NCBI GenBank assembly: GCA_014383445.1
Contig: JACNHV010000249.1
Span: forward strand, 1-45,911
DNA from: Candidatus Desulfobacula maris
GTDB lineage: Bacteria; Desulfobacterota; Desulfobacteria; Desulfobacterales; Desulfobacteraceae
DNA: 45,911 nucleotides
Reading direction: 5' to 3'
The translations under genes were made by a program, and so were the position numbers. Below are positions 1 through 9,235 of the stretch, piece after piece. The notes under the pieces are model-generated. The model ran no database searches, was not told where the DNA came from, and worked only from the letters and a program-made list of their open reading frames with translations. Positions within the stretch are counted from its first letter, which is position 1. Each line of letters opens with the position of its first letter.

Positions 1-1299
1 CATGCCAATACTCCTGCCATCAACATCTTTCAAGGCTGTATTGTACCAGTCACATATAATTCGCCTGCCGTCTTTAGTTATATTCTCGTTTATACTATGT
101 GAATCACCGTCTTTCCCGGTTAACATATCCTGGAAAATGCCCTCAACCAATTCCTTTATATCTTCAGGAAGAATAAGTTCAGTAATATGTTTGCCGATAA
201 CCTCTTCTCTGTTATAACCAAATATATTTTCGGCAGCAGGGTTCCATTCAACAGTTTTAAAATTCAAGTCCCAGGAAATTGCTCCAATCGGTGTGTTTTG
301 AAGGTGGGTTGCAAGTGCTTTTTCAACTTTTTTCCGTTTTGCTGCTTCACGGACAATCCCCCATGCTTTCATACCAGAATAGGAAAAGAGGAAACTGACG
401 AACAAGAGCAAACAGACAATCATAATAAGCTTATTCTTGAGACTTATTAAACTCGCCAATATCTCATTCTCGCTTGAGACAACAACAATGGTCCAAAAGC
501 TGTCAGCAATTTTAACGGGCAGATACACAGCATGATGCTTTGCCATTTCTCGTTGCTGATCCCTGATCCTAATAGACATGTAGCTGGCAACCCCTTCTTC
601 TCCTTCCACCATAAGGTTTGCCATGGAAAGGATACCTGGGAACTCCTTACTGTTTTCAAAAACAGCTTTGCCTGTATGTCCAGGAACAGGACAATAGATT
701 TCGATTCCTTCTTTGCTGGTCATCCACGAATAACCGCTTTCACCAATTTGGATGTCCTGGAGAAATCGTTTTGGAATGGTTGAAAAATTAATCAGAATTG
801 CACGGGTCCCATGAAATTCATTGCCGCTGAATACCGGCACATGCAGAGCAATGGCACGATAACCCTGAACAGCAGTAAAGACATCACTGATTACGGGTTT
901 TCGAGTTCTCAGAATTTTTTTGACATGCTTCTGACTGGAGATATCCTGACCGATAACAGCTGCATTATAGGGTATGGTGAAGGTAATCCTGCCTTTTTTA
1001 TCAACACGTGTAATTGCTGTTATTGCCTCTGGGTAGAGGTTTAAAGCAAAACCCAGTTCATTTATTCCCTGCTCGTCAAGATTGATGATATGATTTGAAC
1101 TGGAAACTTTTGTCAGATATGTAATTAAATCGCTGAAAAGATATTCAATCCCGCTCTTTGCCTGTTTGGCATGAATACTCTGCCTATTGTTCAGTTCAGC
1201 GATAGCATTTTCTTTTGCCCCGGAATAAATCATATAAAATAGATAGAGGCAGAGACCCAGCAGACACAAAAGAAATACCATTAAATACTTGGGTTTCAT
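1..1299 (-). CDS. Cache-PAS membrane sensor protein, N-terminal part (runs off the left edge)
   Basis: An open reading frame starts with ATG at 1299 and continues without a stop to base 1 (433 codons), so the C-terminal output domain is outside the window. The protein has a short N-terminal anchor (about residues 5-25), a long extracytoplasmic region (about 30-285) and a second membrane segment near 288-308. The outer region has double-Cache character (VITAI-like strands, NAAVIGQDISSQ, a GESGYSWM motif near the membrane-distal end). A PAS domain (NTPIGAISWD, WNPAAENIFGY, EEVIGKH, KDGRRI) fills 322-433. Such proteins sense small ligands outside the membrane and end in a histidine kinase or GGDEF/EAL domain; which one cannot be told here. 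The gene lies downstream of nadB on the same strand after about 275 bases, so it probably has its own promoter. Confidence 0.8.
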   Translation of the reverse strand, partial: MKPKYLMVFLLCLLGLCLYLFYMIYSGAKENAIAELNNRQSIHAKQAKSGIEYLFSDLITYLTKVSSSNHIINLDEQGINELGFALNLYPEAITAITRVDKKGRITFTIPYNAAVIGQDISSQKHVKKILRTRKPVISDVFTAVQGYRAIALHVPVFSGNEFHGTRAILINFSTIPKRFLQDIQIGESGYSWMTSKEGIEIYCPVPGHTGKAVFENSKEFPGILSMANLMVEGEEGVASYMSIRIRDQQREMAKHHAVYLPVKIADSFWTIVVVSSENEILASLISLKNKLIMIVCLLLFVSFLFSYSGMKAWGIVREAAKRKKVEKALATHLQNTPIGAISWDLNFKTVEWNPAAENIFGYNREEVIGKHITELILPEDIKELVEGIFQDMLTGKDGDSHSINENITKDGRRIICDWYNTALKDVDGRSIGM

Positions 1300-1387
1300 T
1301 ATTTTCTCAAGACAATTTTGTAGGAGGTCTAATAGCGCCTCCGAATTTCAACCCAGGGCAATCATCCGATCAATCTAAATAAAAGTC

Positions 1388-1404
1388 ACAATAATCTATA
1401 TTGT
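1388..1404. promoter_or_regulatory. Small inverted repeat upstream of the Cache-PAS sensor
   Basis: A perfect 6-bp inverted repeat, ACAATA-N5-TATTGT, sits about 90 bases upstream of the sensor start. On the minus strand it overlaps a weak promoter-like stretch (TTGCTT and TATTGT about 17 bases apart). It could be an operator, but short AT-rich dyads are common by chance. The rest of 1300-1575 shows no gene or clear terminator. Confidence 0.2.
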
Positions 1405-1575
1405 ACTGCAAAGCAAATAAATTTTCACGAATTAAATTCATCTGTATGGGAAAAAACAGGTTGCTGCTGACTATTACCAAAAGGCTGCTGCTTTTGCCAA
1501 AACAATGCCTGGATTTGATCAAGAAAGCTTTGAATATTACCTGCCGTCAAATACATGGGATCTTTGCCCGGTTCT

Positions 1576-3195
1576 TCAAAAGCATTTTTTAAGGATGGTT
1601 GGTTTCAGCCAGTTTTTATCATCTTTTTGCGGGTATCCAATATTATAATGGAGCCCCCGGCTTTCCTTTCTCATTAAAGCGGATTCAATGATCAATTCCG
1701 CCACCGTAGCAAGATTTCGAAGCTCAATTAAATCAGCTGTCACTTTAAAATTCCAATAATACTCATTAATTTCTCTCTGGATATTCTGGATTCTTCTTTG
1801 AGCCCGTTGCAGGCGTTTGTCTGATCGGACAATACCGACATAATTCCACATCAAACGTCTGATCTCATCCCAGTTATGGGTCACAACAATTGCCTCATCA
1901 CTGTCTATTGTATCAGCTTCATCCCAAAGTTCAAGAGTGGTGTTCATTTTATTTTCAATCGCCTTAAACTCTTCAATAGATGCTTGATAGGCCCTGTGGG
2001 AATAAACCAATGCTTCCAAAAGGGAATTTGATGCCAGCCTGTTAGCACCATGAAATCCTGTGCATGCGGTTTCCCCGACAGCATAAAGGCGTTGAATATC
2101 GGTTTTCCCATTCAAATCCGTTGCCACTCCGCCGCACATATAATGGGCAGCCGGAACAACGGGAATAGGCTCTTTTGTCATGTCGATCCCATACACAAGA
2201 CATTTAGAATAAATATTAGGAAATCTTTTCTTGATAAAATCAGAATCTTTATGTGTGATATCCAGAAAGACTGAGTCTGCACCTGTTTTCTTCAATTCAG
2301 TGTCAATGGCCCTTGCGACGATGTCTCTACAGGCAAGGTCCTTGTCCGGGGAATATTTTCCCATAAACCGCTGGCCTTCAGAGTCTATTAAAACAGCACC
2401 TTCGCCTCTTACTGCTTCTGAAATAAGGAAATTTTTTGCTTCAGGATGATACAGGCAGGTGGGATGAAATTGTACAAACTCAAGATTTGCAACAGAGGCG
2501 CCTGCCCGATATGCCATGGCAATTCCATCACCCGTTGCTATATCCGGATTGGAGGTATAAAGATACACTTTGCTTGCTCCACCCGTTGCAAGGATAGTAA
2601 TTCCCGCATAAAAAGTTTCAATTTCTCCGGATTTATTATTTAAAACATAGGCTCCGCAACAGCTATTTTCATGCTGGGTGGCAATAAGCCCACTTCTGAT
2701 ACTGCTGGAAAACGTAATTAAATTTACGGCAATATGATCTTCTAAAATAGTGATATTTTTATTCTGCTCAACATTTTTTACCAGGGTGTCTTCAATCTCT
2801 TTACCCGTCAAATCATGGGCATATACAATTCTTTTGGCAGAATGTCCTCCTTCTTGACCCAATGAAAAATCATACTCACCATTGCCGTCTTTATTAAAAT
2901 TTGCCCCCTGTTTTACAAGTTCTTTAATTCTTTCGGGTCCGTCTTTCACTATCATCTTTGCAACTTCCTTGTCGCAAAGCCCATCCCCTGCATCCAGCGT
3001 ATCTTTGATATGAAGGTCAAATGAATCGATTTTACCGAATACGGCTGCCACTCCACCCTGGGCCAGGGCTGTGTTTGTTTTCTGGATCTGTTTTTTGGTA
3101 ATGATGGTGACTTTACCCGATTTTGCCACTTTAAGGGCATAGCTTAGCCCGGCAATACCGCTTCCAATAACTAAAAAATCAGTTCTTTTAATCAT
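1576..3195 (-). CDS. nadB: L-aspartate oxidase NadB
   Basis: FAD-dependent oxidase that converts L-aspartate to iminoaspartate, the first step of NAD synthesis from aspartate; anaerobes use fumarate as acceptor. At 539 residues it has the usual family length. The N-terminal dinucleotide fold is clear ([17 protein letters not shown], about 6-22), followed by the [12 protein letters not shown] segment, a flavoprotein [16 protein letters not shown] motif, HPTC and the active-site-region [10 protein letters not shown]. The helical C-terminal domain ends in [12 protein letters not shown], typical of NadB rather than SdhA/FrdA. Start ATG at 3195 overlaps the stop of the upstream SH3 protein by 4 bases, so the two are probably co-transcribed and translationally coupled. 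No nadA or nadC is visible nearby. Confidence 0.95.
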   Translation of the reverse strand: MIKRTDFLVIGSGIAGLSYALKVAKSGKVTIITKKQIQKTNTALAQGGVAAVFGKIDSFDLHIKDTLDAGDGLCDKEVAKMIVKDGPERIKELVKQGANFNKDGNGEYDFSLGQEGGHSAKRIVYAHDLTGKEIEDTLVKNVEQNKNITILEDHIAVNLITFSSSIRSGLIATQHENSCCGAYVLNNKSGEIETFYAGITILATGGASKVYLYTSNPDIATGDGIAMAYRAGASVANLEFVQFHPTCLYHPEAKNFLISEAVRGEGAVLIDSEGQRFMGKYSPDKDLACRDIVARAIDTELKKTGADSVFLDITHKDSDFIKKRFPNIYSKCLVYGIDMTKEPIPVVPAAHYMCGGVATDLNGKTDIQRLYAVGETACTGFHGANRLASNSLLEALVYSHRAYQASIEEFKAIENKMNTTLELWDEADTIDSDEAIVVTHNWDEIRRLMWNYVGIVRSDKRLQRAQRRIQNIQREINEYYWNFKVTADLIELRNLATVAELIIESALMRKESRGLHYNIGYPQKDDKNWLKPTILKKCF

Positions 3196-3839
3196 AGCAA
3201 GCCGCTTCTTTTCTTTTTACGGGTACTTAAACCTAAAAGCAGGCCAAAAATAAAAACACCGGCACCGATTAGAAACCAAAATTTTTGTTCCTGGTTTAAA
3301 TTATTTTCCAATGTCTTAATCTGTCCTTTCTTGGCCTCAAACTCTTCCATTATTTTTTTATAATTTGCCTCGAGTGTTAAAAAATCACCAGATTCCTGTT
3401 TCAGTTTATTATATTTTTCTTCGATTAGGACCAATGCTGCATTTTTACCTGCAAGTATCTTATTTTCCTCTTCAAGAGCACCAAATTTCGAAATCAACTC
3501 CTGATTATCTTTCTTCAAATTGTCAATCAGCTCCTGATTATCTTTCTTTAATTTTTCAATCAAAAAAGCTTCTGGAATATCCTGGGTTAAAAACCTTGAC
3601 AAAACCCATCCTATCCTTCCCTTATCTGTCTTTACCTGGCTCCAGTCCTTTTGATATTCAACCATTTCAAGTTTGTCACCGGTCGTTAATATGTCAATGA
3701 TTTTATGTTCAATTCCCGGCCCGGTCCGCATGGTAACTTTTGTAATCCCTGCCACATATATGTCTTCAGCAAATAAAGGAGAAACAAAAAATACCATCCA
3801 TAAAAACATGATCAACAGGTATTTATATTTTTTTTTCAT
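3192..3839 (-). CDS. SH3 domain / coiled-coil membrane-anchored protein (TIGR04211-like)
   Basis: A 215-residue exported protein. It has a signal peptide (hydrophobic 5-22, cleavage likely after LFAED), a bacterial SH3 domain (about 25-87; [29 protein letters not shown]), a long charged coiled coil (about 90-180) and a C-terminal membrane segment ([17 protein letters not shown]) followed by basic residues. This is the layout of the SH3-and-anchor family, whose precise function is unknown; a role at the cell wall or envelope is inferred. A good ribosome binding site (GAGGAG) precedes the ATG. The coiled coil holds a short DNA-level tandem repeat (see separate entry). It is upstream of nadB, overlapping by 4 bases. 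Confidence 0.8.
   Translation of the reverse strand: MKKKYKYLLIMFLWMVFFVSPLFAEDIYVAGITKVTMRTGPGIEHKIIDILTTGDKLEMVEYQKDWSQVKTDKGRIGWVLSRFLTQDIPEAFLIEKLKKDNQELIDNLKKDNQELISKFGALEEENKILAGKNAALVLIEEKYNKLKQESGDFLTLEANYKKIMEEFEAKKGQIKTLENNLNQEQKFWFLIGAGVFIFGLLLGLSTRKKKRSGLL
3492..3557 (-). repeat. 33-bp tandem duplication inside the coiled coil
   Basis: Two adjacent 33-base units with a few substitutions encode [11 protein letters not shown] and [11 protein letters not shown] in the SH3/coiled-coil protein. The 11-residue period suits a coiled coil, so the repeat lengthens the rod without breaking it. It looks like a recent slip duplication. Confidence 0.75.
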
Positions 3840-3946
3840 ACTATTCTCATCTCCTCTTCATTCCGAGATTATTTAGCGATTATTTTTTATCTCATCACTT
3901 ATCATTGCATCCTATCTTTATCAATATGAAAAATTATCTGGATTTC

Positions 3947-3965
3947 TTATATCGTTTTGATATAA
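3947..3965. promoter_or_regulatory. Candidate operator upstream of the acyl-CoA ligase
   Basis: A perfect 19-base palindrome, TTATATC-N5-GATATAA, lies in the divergent region between the SH3/nadB genes and the acyl-CoA ligase, about 90 bases before the ligase start. Its symmetry and spacing fit a dimeric repressor such as a TetR- or GntR-type fatty-acid regulator. No such regulator is adjacent, so the assignment is inference. Confidence 0.35.
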
Positions 3966-4056
3966 ACAAATAAACACTGTTCAATTAACCAAATCACGAA
4001 TTAGGACAGGCAGAATTTATCCCTGGCAGGGCAACCTAAACAAAAGGAGAAAACAA

Positions 4057-5796
4057 ATGACGGAGCAAGTATGGAAAACCCCTTTCTGGCCGGAAGGCGT
4101 AGCACACGATGTAACTAATTATCACTACCCTCTTACTCAAATCCTTGACAACACCGCTAAAAAGTATCCTGATAATGTGTATACCATTTTTAACGATGCA
4201 TTCAGGACCTATGCCCAGGTAAAGGATACTGCGGATAGAATTGCAACCTTTCTTGCAGGCAAAGGGATTAAAAAAGGAGACAAGGTTGCTATCTTTCTTC
4301 CCAACATACCCCACTTTCCTGAAGTTCTTTTTGGCATCCTTAAATCCGGTGCTGTGGCCGTGAACTGCAATCCCTCGTACACACCTTCAGAACTGAATTA
4401 CCAGCTCAAGGATTCTGAAGCAAAAATGGTCTTTTGCATGGATCACCCTCTGCTTTATCCAAACACGGTTAAGGCCATAAAAGGCACACAAATTGAAACA
4501 GTTATTGTCTGCAATATCAAATCCTATCTTCCAAAAATAAAAGCCTTTATTGGTGGGCTTTTAGGTAAAATTCCCAAAGCTGAAAAACACGAACCAGGCC
4601 ATCTTATGTTTGACGACATTGTTGCCTCATCCAGCCCGAATCCGCCTTCCCTTGATATCAATCCTGATGAAGATACTGCTGTCATGCTCTATACTGGCGG
4701 CACAACAGGTGTCCCCAAGGGGGCGGAACTGACCCATTCCAATTTCACCTACAACCTGGAAGCGTGTGAAGAATATTTCAGACTGGTACATGAAAAGGGG
4801 GGTAAGGCTGAAAAATTGAGGCATGGTGGATATCATACATTTCTTGGCGTTTTACCCTGGTATCACAGTTTTGGTATCACAAGCGCTCTGCTTTTAGGAG
4901 CAAAGATAGGCAGCCGTCTGATCTGCGTTCCGGATCCCAGGGCAGGCAAACCGCCTTTTACTGTAGTTCTGGAAGCGGTACAAAAATACAAACCTACTTT
5001 TATAACTGCTGTACCAACCATATTTGTTGCCTTTACAAATCATGTTAACCTGGAAAAATATGATATTTCCTCAATTATGGGATGTCTTTCAGGCGGAGCA
5101 CCGCTTCCGCCGGAAGTGTGCAGACAATTTGAAGAAAAAACCGGTTCTATTATTTTCGAGGCTTATGGGCTGACGGAAACCGCGCCTGCTACCAGCATCA
5201 ATCCCTCATTTAAAGAAACCAGGAAAATAGGTTCCATTGGATTTCCTTTGCCAGGAACAGATGTTAAAATTCTTGATTTAAATGATGACACAAAAGAACT
5301 TGCCCAGGGGGAAGATGGAGAACTTGCCATTTGCGGTCCCCAGGTCATGAAGGGATACTGGAAAAGACCGGATGCCAATGAAGAGGTTTTCAGACAGATT
5401 AACGGCAAACGGTATTTTCTCACAGGAGATATCGGGAACATCGATGAAAACGGATATATCACTATCACAGACCGTAAAAAGGACATGATCATTGTTGGCG
5501 GCTTTAATGTTTATCCAAGGGATGTAGAAGATATTCTTTATACCCATCCCAAAGTTGAACTGGTGGCTGTAGTAGGCGTGCCTGACGAAAAAAGTGGAGA
5601 AAAAGTAAAGGCCTTTATTAAATTCAAACAAGGACAAACAGCAACAATAGAGGAAATAACCGAATTCTGTAAAGAAAACATGGCCGGTTATAAACGGCCC
5701 AAATTTATTGAATTCAGGGATGAAATTCCCCTGTCAAATATCGGGAAAGTCCTCAGGCGTGTTCTCAGGGATGAAGAGACTAAGGATTCTGCCTGA
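4057..5796 (+). CDS. AMP-forming acyl-CoA ligase (long/medium-chain fatty-acid type)
   Basis: A 579-residue adenylate-forming enzyme that activates a carboxylic acid with ATP to acyl-AMP and then to acyl-CoA. Visible motifs are the AMP-binding loop MLYTGGTTGVPKGAELTHSN (about 210-229), the YGLTETAP motif, the hinge region YFLTGDIGNIDENGYITITDRKKDMI, and the C-terminal GKVLRR lysine segment. Length and motif set match FadD-like long-chain ligases; the exact chain length or aromatic substrate cannot be read from sequence. A strong ribosome binding site (AAAAGGAGAAAAC) decides the ATG. It is monocistronic, preceded by a palindrome, and converges on tcdA, overlapping its 3' end by 17 bases. In a sulfate reducer it would feed fatty or aromatic acids into beta-oxidation. 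Confidence 0.9.
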   Translation: MTEQVWKTPFWPEGVAHDVTNYHYPLTQILDNTAKKYPDNVYTIFNDAFRTYAQVKDTADRIATFLAGKGIKKGDKVAIFLPNIPHFPEVLFGILKSGAVAVNCNPSYTPSELNYQLKDSEAKMVFCMDHPLLYPNTVKAIKGTQIETVIVCNIKSYLPKIKAFIGGLLGKIPKAEKHEPGHLMFDDIVASSSPNPPSLDINPDEDTAVMLYTGGTTGVPKGAELTHSNFTYNLEACEEYFRLVHEKGGKAEKLRHGGYHTFLGVLPWYHSFGITSALLLGAKIGSRLICVPDPRAGKPPFTVVLEAVQKYKPTFITAVPTIFVAFTNHVNLEKYDISSIMGCLSGGAPLPPEVCRQFEEKTGSIIFEAYGLTETAPATSINPSFKETRKIGSIGFPLPGTDVKILDLNDDTKELAQGEDGELAICGPQVMKGYWKRPDANEEVFRQINGKRYFLTGDIGNIDENGYITITDRKKDMIIVGGFNVYPRDVEDILYTHPKVELVAVVGVPDEKSGEKVKAFIKFKQGQTATIEEITEFCKENMAGYKRPKFIEFRDEIPLSNIGKVLRRVLRDEETKDSA

Positions 5797-6517
5797 TAAT
5801 ATTTACCACCTCACTTGCAATGGTGAGACCAAAAACGCCAGGGATCCAGGATACAGTTCCAATAGGGGGGCGAGAGCGGCCATGGTCCGACAGTGCATCC
5901 TGTGCATCTTCAGTTCTATAGGGCTGTTTGTTTAATGGTTTTTCAATTGAATAAACAGCCCTTACCCCTTTGTAAAGCCCTCTCCTGTGAAGTCTCTGCC
6001 TGACAACCCTTGCCAGAGGACAAACGCAAGTCTCGCTGATATCTCCTGTTCTTATCATGGAGATATCAATTCTGCCTGCCGCACCCATGCTGGAAACCAC
6101 AGAAAGGTTCATCTGCCTTGCGCCAATAATCAGATTTATCTTTGAATTAAGGCCATCTATGGCATCCACCACTACATCAATATCTTTGGATAGAAGATCT
6201 TCAAGGCTCTGGGCATTAACAAATGACTTGTGGATATCCACGTTGCATCGCGGGTTAATATCTTTTACACGTTCATAGGCAAGATCGGCTTTCCCCCTGC
6301 CAATGGTAGAATTTAATGCGAGCAGTTGCCGGTTGATATTAGAGGCATCCACCGTGTCAAAATCAATAAGGTGCAAGCTTCCAACCCCTGTGCGGGCAAG
6401 GGCTTCAATTGCAAATGACCCCACGGCCCCCAGACCAAAAACAGCCACTGTTGCCTTTTTTATCTTTTCCATACTCTTAGTTCCAAGCAGCTGCTCTGTC
6501 CTTACAAACTGATTCAT
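5780..6517 (-). CDS. tcdA: tRNA threonylcarbamoyladenosine dehydratase TcdA (ThiF/E1 family)
   Basis: E1-like ATP-dependent enzyme that cyclises t6A37 of tRNAs to ct6A. The 245-residue protein opens with RTEQLLG, then the nucleotide-binding VAVFGLGAVGSFAIEALARTG, the DFDTVDASNINRQ motif that contacts ATP, and the DVVVDAID segment. The late SHGRSRPPIGTVSWIPGVFGL stretch is typical of YgdL/TcdA and separates it from MoeB and ThiF. A Cys-rich patch (ETCVCPLARVV) lies in the middle. The start overlaps the tatD stop by 4 bases, so the pair is translationally coupled. Confidence 0.9.
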   Translation of the reverse strand: MNQFVRTEQLLGTKSMEKIKKATVAVFGLGAVGSFAIEALARTGVGSLHLIDFDTVDASNINRQLLALNSTIGRGKADLAYERVKDINPRCNVDIHKSFVNAQSLEDLLSKDIDVVVDAIDGLNSKINLIIGARQMNLSVVSSMGAAGRIDISMIRTGDISETCVCPLARVVRQRLHRRGLYKGVRAVYSIEKPLNKQPYRTEDAQDALSDHGRSRPPIGTVSWIPGVFGLTIASEVVNIIRQNP

Positions 6518-7326
6518 TTTTGATTTTTTTTTGCCTCCAGAACAGGATGAAATACTTTTAAACTATTCTCATAGGCATGGTTTGAAAATTCTTCAAATGC
6601 CATGCCAATTCTATTGGATGCAATCTGGGCTATTGCTGGCAGATTTTTGGGTTCATTGAGTCGGGATGCTACTGGTTCCAGTAGATGTTCTGGCAAACAG
6701 GGGTAGATATCAGGAGTATCTGTTTCCAGGACAAAGCGATCGCAAGAAATCATTTTCAATGCATTCACAACTTTTTTAGCCCTGGGGTTTGTCACTGATC
6801 CTGAAAAAGAAATATACAGGCCATATTTTTCAAACAATGGAATCATGTCTGCTGAACCAGAATAAGAATGTATCAATCCTGGAACTTTTAATTTTCCTGT
6901 TTTCTTTAAAATATGTATAAAAGTATCCCAGGCGTTTCTCACATGGATATTAATGGGACGTTCAAGTTCTCTTGCAAGCATGAGATGATGCAAAAATACC
7001 TTAATCTGTGCCTCCCGGTCACAGGTTTTATCTGTAAAATCAATCCCTGTCTCACCAATCCCGGAAGGATAGGTTAAAAGATAGTGTTCCAGCCTTTCTT
7101 TCCATTGACGGGATATACTGCCCACAAACCAGGGATGAATCCCGAAACAGGGTAGAATAGAGGGAAAATCCTTTGACAACTGAGCCGTTAATTCAAAATT
7201 ATCTTCCATGGTGGCGCAGGACACCATGTACTGAACATTTGCTATCTGTGCACGGTCCTCTATCCATGGGATATCTGAAATTATCCTTGAATCATGCAGA
7301 TGGCAATGGGAGTCAATAAAATTCAT
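6514..7326 (-). CDS. tatD: TatD-family metal-dependent hydrolase
   Basis: A 270-residue TIM-barrel metal-dependent hydrolase; family members have DNase activity. Metal-site motifs are present in order: DSHCHLHD (5-12), the FGIHPWF loop, GETGID, INIHVRNAW, a GLIHSYSGS motif and VLETDTPDIYP near 200. The barrel is complete and the length is normal. It is followed, with a 4-base overlap, by tcdA. The exact physiological substrate is unknown. The common TatD LR/LET.DSP motif is present here as LETDTP. Confidence 0.88.
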   Translation of the reverse strand: MNFIDSHCHLHDSRIISDIPWIEDRAQIANVQYMVSCATMEDNFELTAQLSKDFPSILPCFGIHPWFVGSISRQWKERLEHYLLTYPSGIGETGIDFTDKTCDREAQIKVFLHHLMLARELERPINIHVRNAWDTFIHILKKTGKLKVPGLIHSYSGSADMIPLFEKYGLYISFSGSVTNPRAKKVVNALKMISCDRFVLETDTPDIYPCLPEHLLEPVASRLNEPKNLPAIAQIASNRIGMAFEEFSNHAYENSLKVFHPVLEAKKNQK

Positions 7327-7362
7327 TTTTTAACAAATATATCATTAAAATAATAAGTTAAA

Positions 7363-7435
7363 TAGTGCCGAACAAAAACCACAAATTCCCTTCTCAACTT
7401 TCGGAATTGCCAGATTTTAGTGGGGTTGGGCACTA
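7363..7435. repeat. 73-bp MITE-like inverted-repeat element at the end of mqnB
   Basis: The ends read TAGTGCCGAAC and, on the other strand, TAGTGCCCAAC (10 of 11 identical). A shared CCAC follows, and an inner AATTCC/GGAATT pair (7384-7389 and 7403-7408) makes the whole unit an imperfect palindrome. It starts and ends at TA, as expected for Tc1/mariner or IS630-type miniature elements. Its right end supplies the TAG stop of mqnB. It could instead be only a transcription-terminating hairpin. No second copy was noticed in this window. Confidence 0.4.
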
Positions 7436-8152
7436 AATGGCAGCACACACCCATCCCAATTGTTTAGCAGCCAGATCAATATCCCATTTTGATTTATCCC
7501 TTTCACCAACAAAGTTGGAACCTGATCTGACCTCTATCATAGGGATGTCATAGAGCCTGGCAATATGGGCGCAGGCCGCTCCTTCCATGGCTTCCATCAC
7601 AGGGGAAAAAGTCGAATAAAGGCTGTCTGCCTGTTTAAAGGAAGATGTGATGGAAGAGACTGTGATAAAAGGGCCTTTGATTATATTGATCTTATTTGAT
7701 AAAACGGATCGGGACAAAATTCCATGGTAATGATCCACCCTGTCCTGTTCAAACAGATAAATCCCTTTTCTGGTTAAAGGATCTGTATCAATCAAATCAA
7801 AAGGCAGGGGATCATTTTCTATAGAATCTGTTTGAATCCCTGTATGGATATATTGTTCCCGGGTGGCAATTGCCACATCCCCTATATTACATCCTGTTTG
7901 CTTAAAAACACCTGCAATACCCGCATGTAATACCAGAGAAGGGGATGATTTCTCAAGATACACGGTTAATGCATGGGCAGCATTGAACACTCCTGGACCT
8001 GTAATCAGAAGATCATATGTTTTATGGCCGACTTTGCCGGATAAGATTGTCAGCCCGGTTTTGCTAAACTGTTTTGAATCACCAGGGCACAGAGTTAAAA
8101 AATGAGATATCTCAAAATGTGTTGCAGCTAAAATAAGAAGATCAGGATTCAT
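7433..8152 (-). CDS. mqnB: Futalosine hydrolase MqnB
   Basis: Nucleosidase that splits futalosine into dehypoxanthine futalosine and hypoxanthine in the chorismate-derived alternative menaquinone pathway. The 239-residue protein has the nucleoside phosphorylase fold: LILAATHFEI at the start, the GPGVFNAAHAL loop, HAGIAGVF, the VMEAMEGAACAHIA active-site segment with its conserved Glu-Met-Glu, and VRSGSNFVGERDKSKWDI, which is typical of futalosine hydrolases rather than MTA/SAH nucleosidases. The start overlaps the end of aroQ by 11 bases, linking it to shikimate-pathway supply of chorismate. The TAG stop coincides with one end of an inverted-repeat element, so the last residues may have been altered by an insertion. 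Confidence 0.88.
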   Translation of the reverse strand: MNPDLLILAATHFEISHFLTLCPGDSKQFSKTGLTILSGKVGHKTYDLLITGPGVFNAAHALTVYLEKSSPSLVLHAGIAGVFKQTGCNIGDVAIATREQYIHTGIQTDSIENDPLPFDLIDTDPLTRKGIYLFEQDRVDHYHGILSRSVLSNKINIIKGPFITVSSITSSFKQADSLYSTFSPVMEAMEGAACAHIARLYDIPMIEVRSGSNFVGERDKSKWDIDLAAKQLGWVCAAI

Positions 8153-8585
8153 TGATCATATTAGCGATAGCATTTAATGCCATTTCATACCCATAATGGC
8201 CGAATCCTGTGATCCGGCCAGTGACAATATCAGCCAGCATTGATTTATGGCGAAAGGCTTCTCTCTTGTAAACATTGGACAAATGGATCTCAACCATGGG
8301 GCAGGACATCATAGCCAAAGCATCTCTGAGCACAACACTGGTATGGGTTAACGCCCCAGGATTAATTATAATACCATCAATATTTTCATTAAAATTCTCG
8401 TGAACTTTATCAGCGATTGCCCCTTCATGGTTGGACTGGAAAAAAACAAGTTCCAATCCCAGTGATTCAGAGAGTTGTGCAAGATCTGTATTGATCTGAT
8501 CCAGGGTAAGATATCCATATATTTCAGGCTCTCGTTTTCCCAGCATATTGAGGTTTGGACCGTTAATTATTTGAATCTTTTTCAT
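8142..8585 (-). CDS. aroQ: 3-dehydroquinate dehydratase, type II
   Basis: Converts 3-dehydroquinate to 3-dehydroshikimate. At 147 residues it has the standard length of dodecameric type II enzymes. Motifs are INGPNLNMLGKREPEIYG with the catalytic Arg-Tyr lid, FQSNHEGAIADKVHE, INPGALTHTSVVLRDAL with the substrate-binding Asn and catalytic His region, and EIHLSNVYKREAFRHKS. The ATG at 8585 has a GAGGT ribosome binding site. It sits between iorB and mqnB on the same strand, so the cluster joins the chorismate route and the menaquinone branch that uses it. Confidence 0.95.
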   Translation of the reverse strand: MKKIQIINGPNLNMLGKREPEIYGYLTLDQINTDLAQLSESLGLELVFFQSNHEGAIADKVHENFNENIDGIIINPGALTHTSVVLRDALAMMSCPMVEIHLSNVYKREAFRHKSMLADIVTGRITGFGHYGYEMALNAIANMINES

Positions 8586-8610
8586 TTTTTACCTCATTTT
8601 TTTCCGGCTC

Positions 8611-9210
8611 TTAACTGCTATAATTCTGTGCGGCCACAAAACCCAGCTCAAAAGCATTCAGATTCTTGTCCAGAAAAGCCTTTTTTGTCCTTCTTTTAAT
8701 AGCTTCTATCACATTTTCTTTTGTAAATCCAAGACTCCCGGACTGAATTAAAGCGCCCAGAAGAACAATATTCACACTCATCGGACTTCCAGCTTCTTTG
8801 GCAAGTTTCATAGCATCAATGGCAACAAGGCTGGCACATTTTTCTTTGAGAAGTTCCTTAATGTTTTCAACTTCTGGGTAAACACCCTTGCCGATGGATA
8901 CTGTAAAAGGTGGCAGGGTTGCCGTATTTGTAATAACCTTTGTATCCTTGTTGCATCTGTTTAAAGCCCTTAATGTTTCAGCAGGCTCAAATCCCAGAAG
9001 AATATCTGCCTCACCATCTGAAATAATAGAACTTGTTGCTTTGCCAAAAACGATGGCAGACTCGACAACGCCACCACGCTGAGCCATTCCGTGTATTTCA
9101 CTCATCCGAACCTGCACACCTGAAATCAGTGCAGCTTCGCCCAGAACCTTGGACGCCAGAAGATTGCCCTGGCCTCCCACAGCTACCATGATTAGTCTGG
9201 TTGTTTCCAT
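8611..9210 (-). CDS. iorB: Indolepyruvate:ferredoxin oxidoreductase, beta subunit
   Basis: The gamma-like subunit of the 2-oxoacid:ferredoxin oxidoreductase superfamily. It pairs with IorA to decarboxylate aryl pyruvates oxidatively to aryl-acetyl-CoA with reduction of ferredoxin. At 199 residues it carries VAVGGQGNLLASKVLGEAAL, EIHGMAQRGGVVESAIVFG and DILLGFEPAETLRAL, the hallmarks of IorB. GAGGATG precedes the ATG. It is 25 bases downstream of iorA on the same strand, giving a two-subunit operon. Confidence 0.93.
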   Translation of the reverse strand: METTRLIMVAVGGQGNLLASKVLGEAALISGVQVRMSEIHGMAQRGGVVESAIVFGKATSSIISDGEADILLGFEPAETLRALNRCNKDTKVITNTATLPPFTVSIGKGVYPEVENIKELLKEKCASLVAIDAMKLAKEAGSPMSVNIVLLGALIQSGSLGFTKENVIEAIKRRTKKAFLDKNLNAFELGFVAAQNYSS

Positions 9211-9235
9211 TATTATATCATCCTCTTTTTAAAGG

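Noticed and set aside
1323-1342. GGAGG/CCTCC inverted repeat upstream of the Cache-PAS sensor, possible terminator of nadB.
   Set aside because: The stem is only 5 bp with a 10-base loop and no T run follows on the minus strand.
1410-1575. A coding-like stretch on the minus strand after the nadB stop (about 50 codons, Gln-rich, ending TGA near 1430).
   Set aside because: It is out of frame with nadB, its only ATG has no ribosome binding site and it matches no family I know. NadB already has a normal C-terminus, so a frameshift is not needed.
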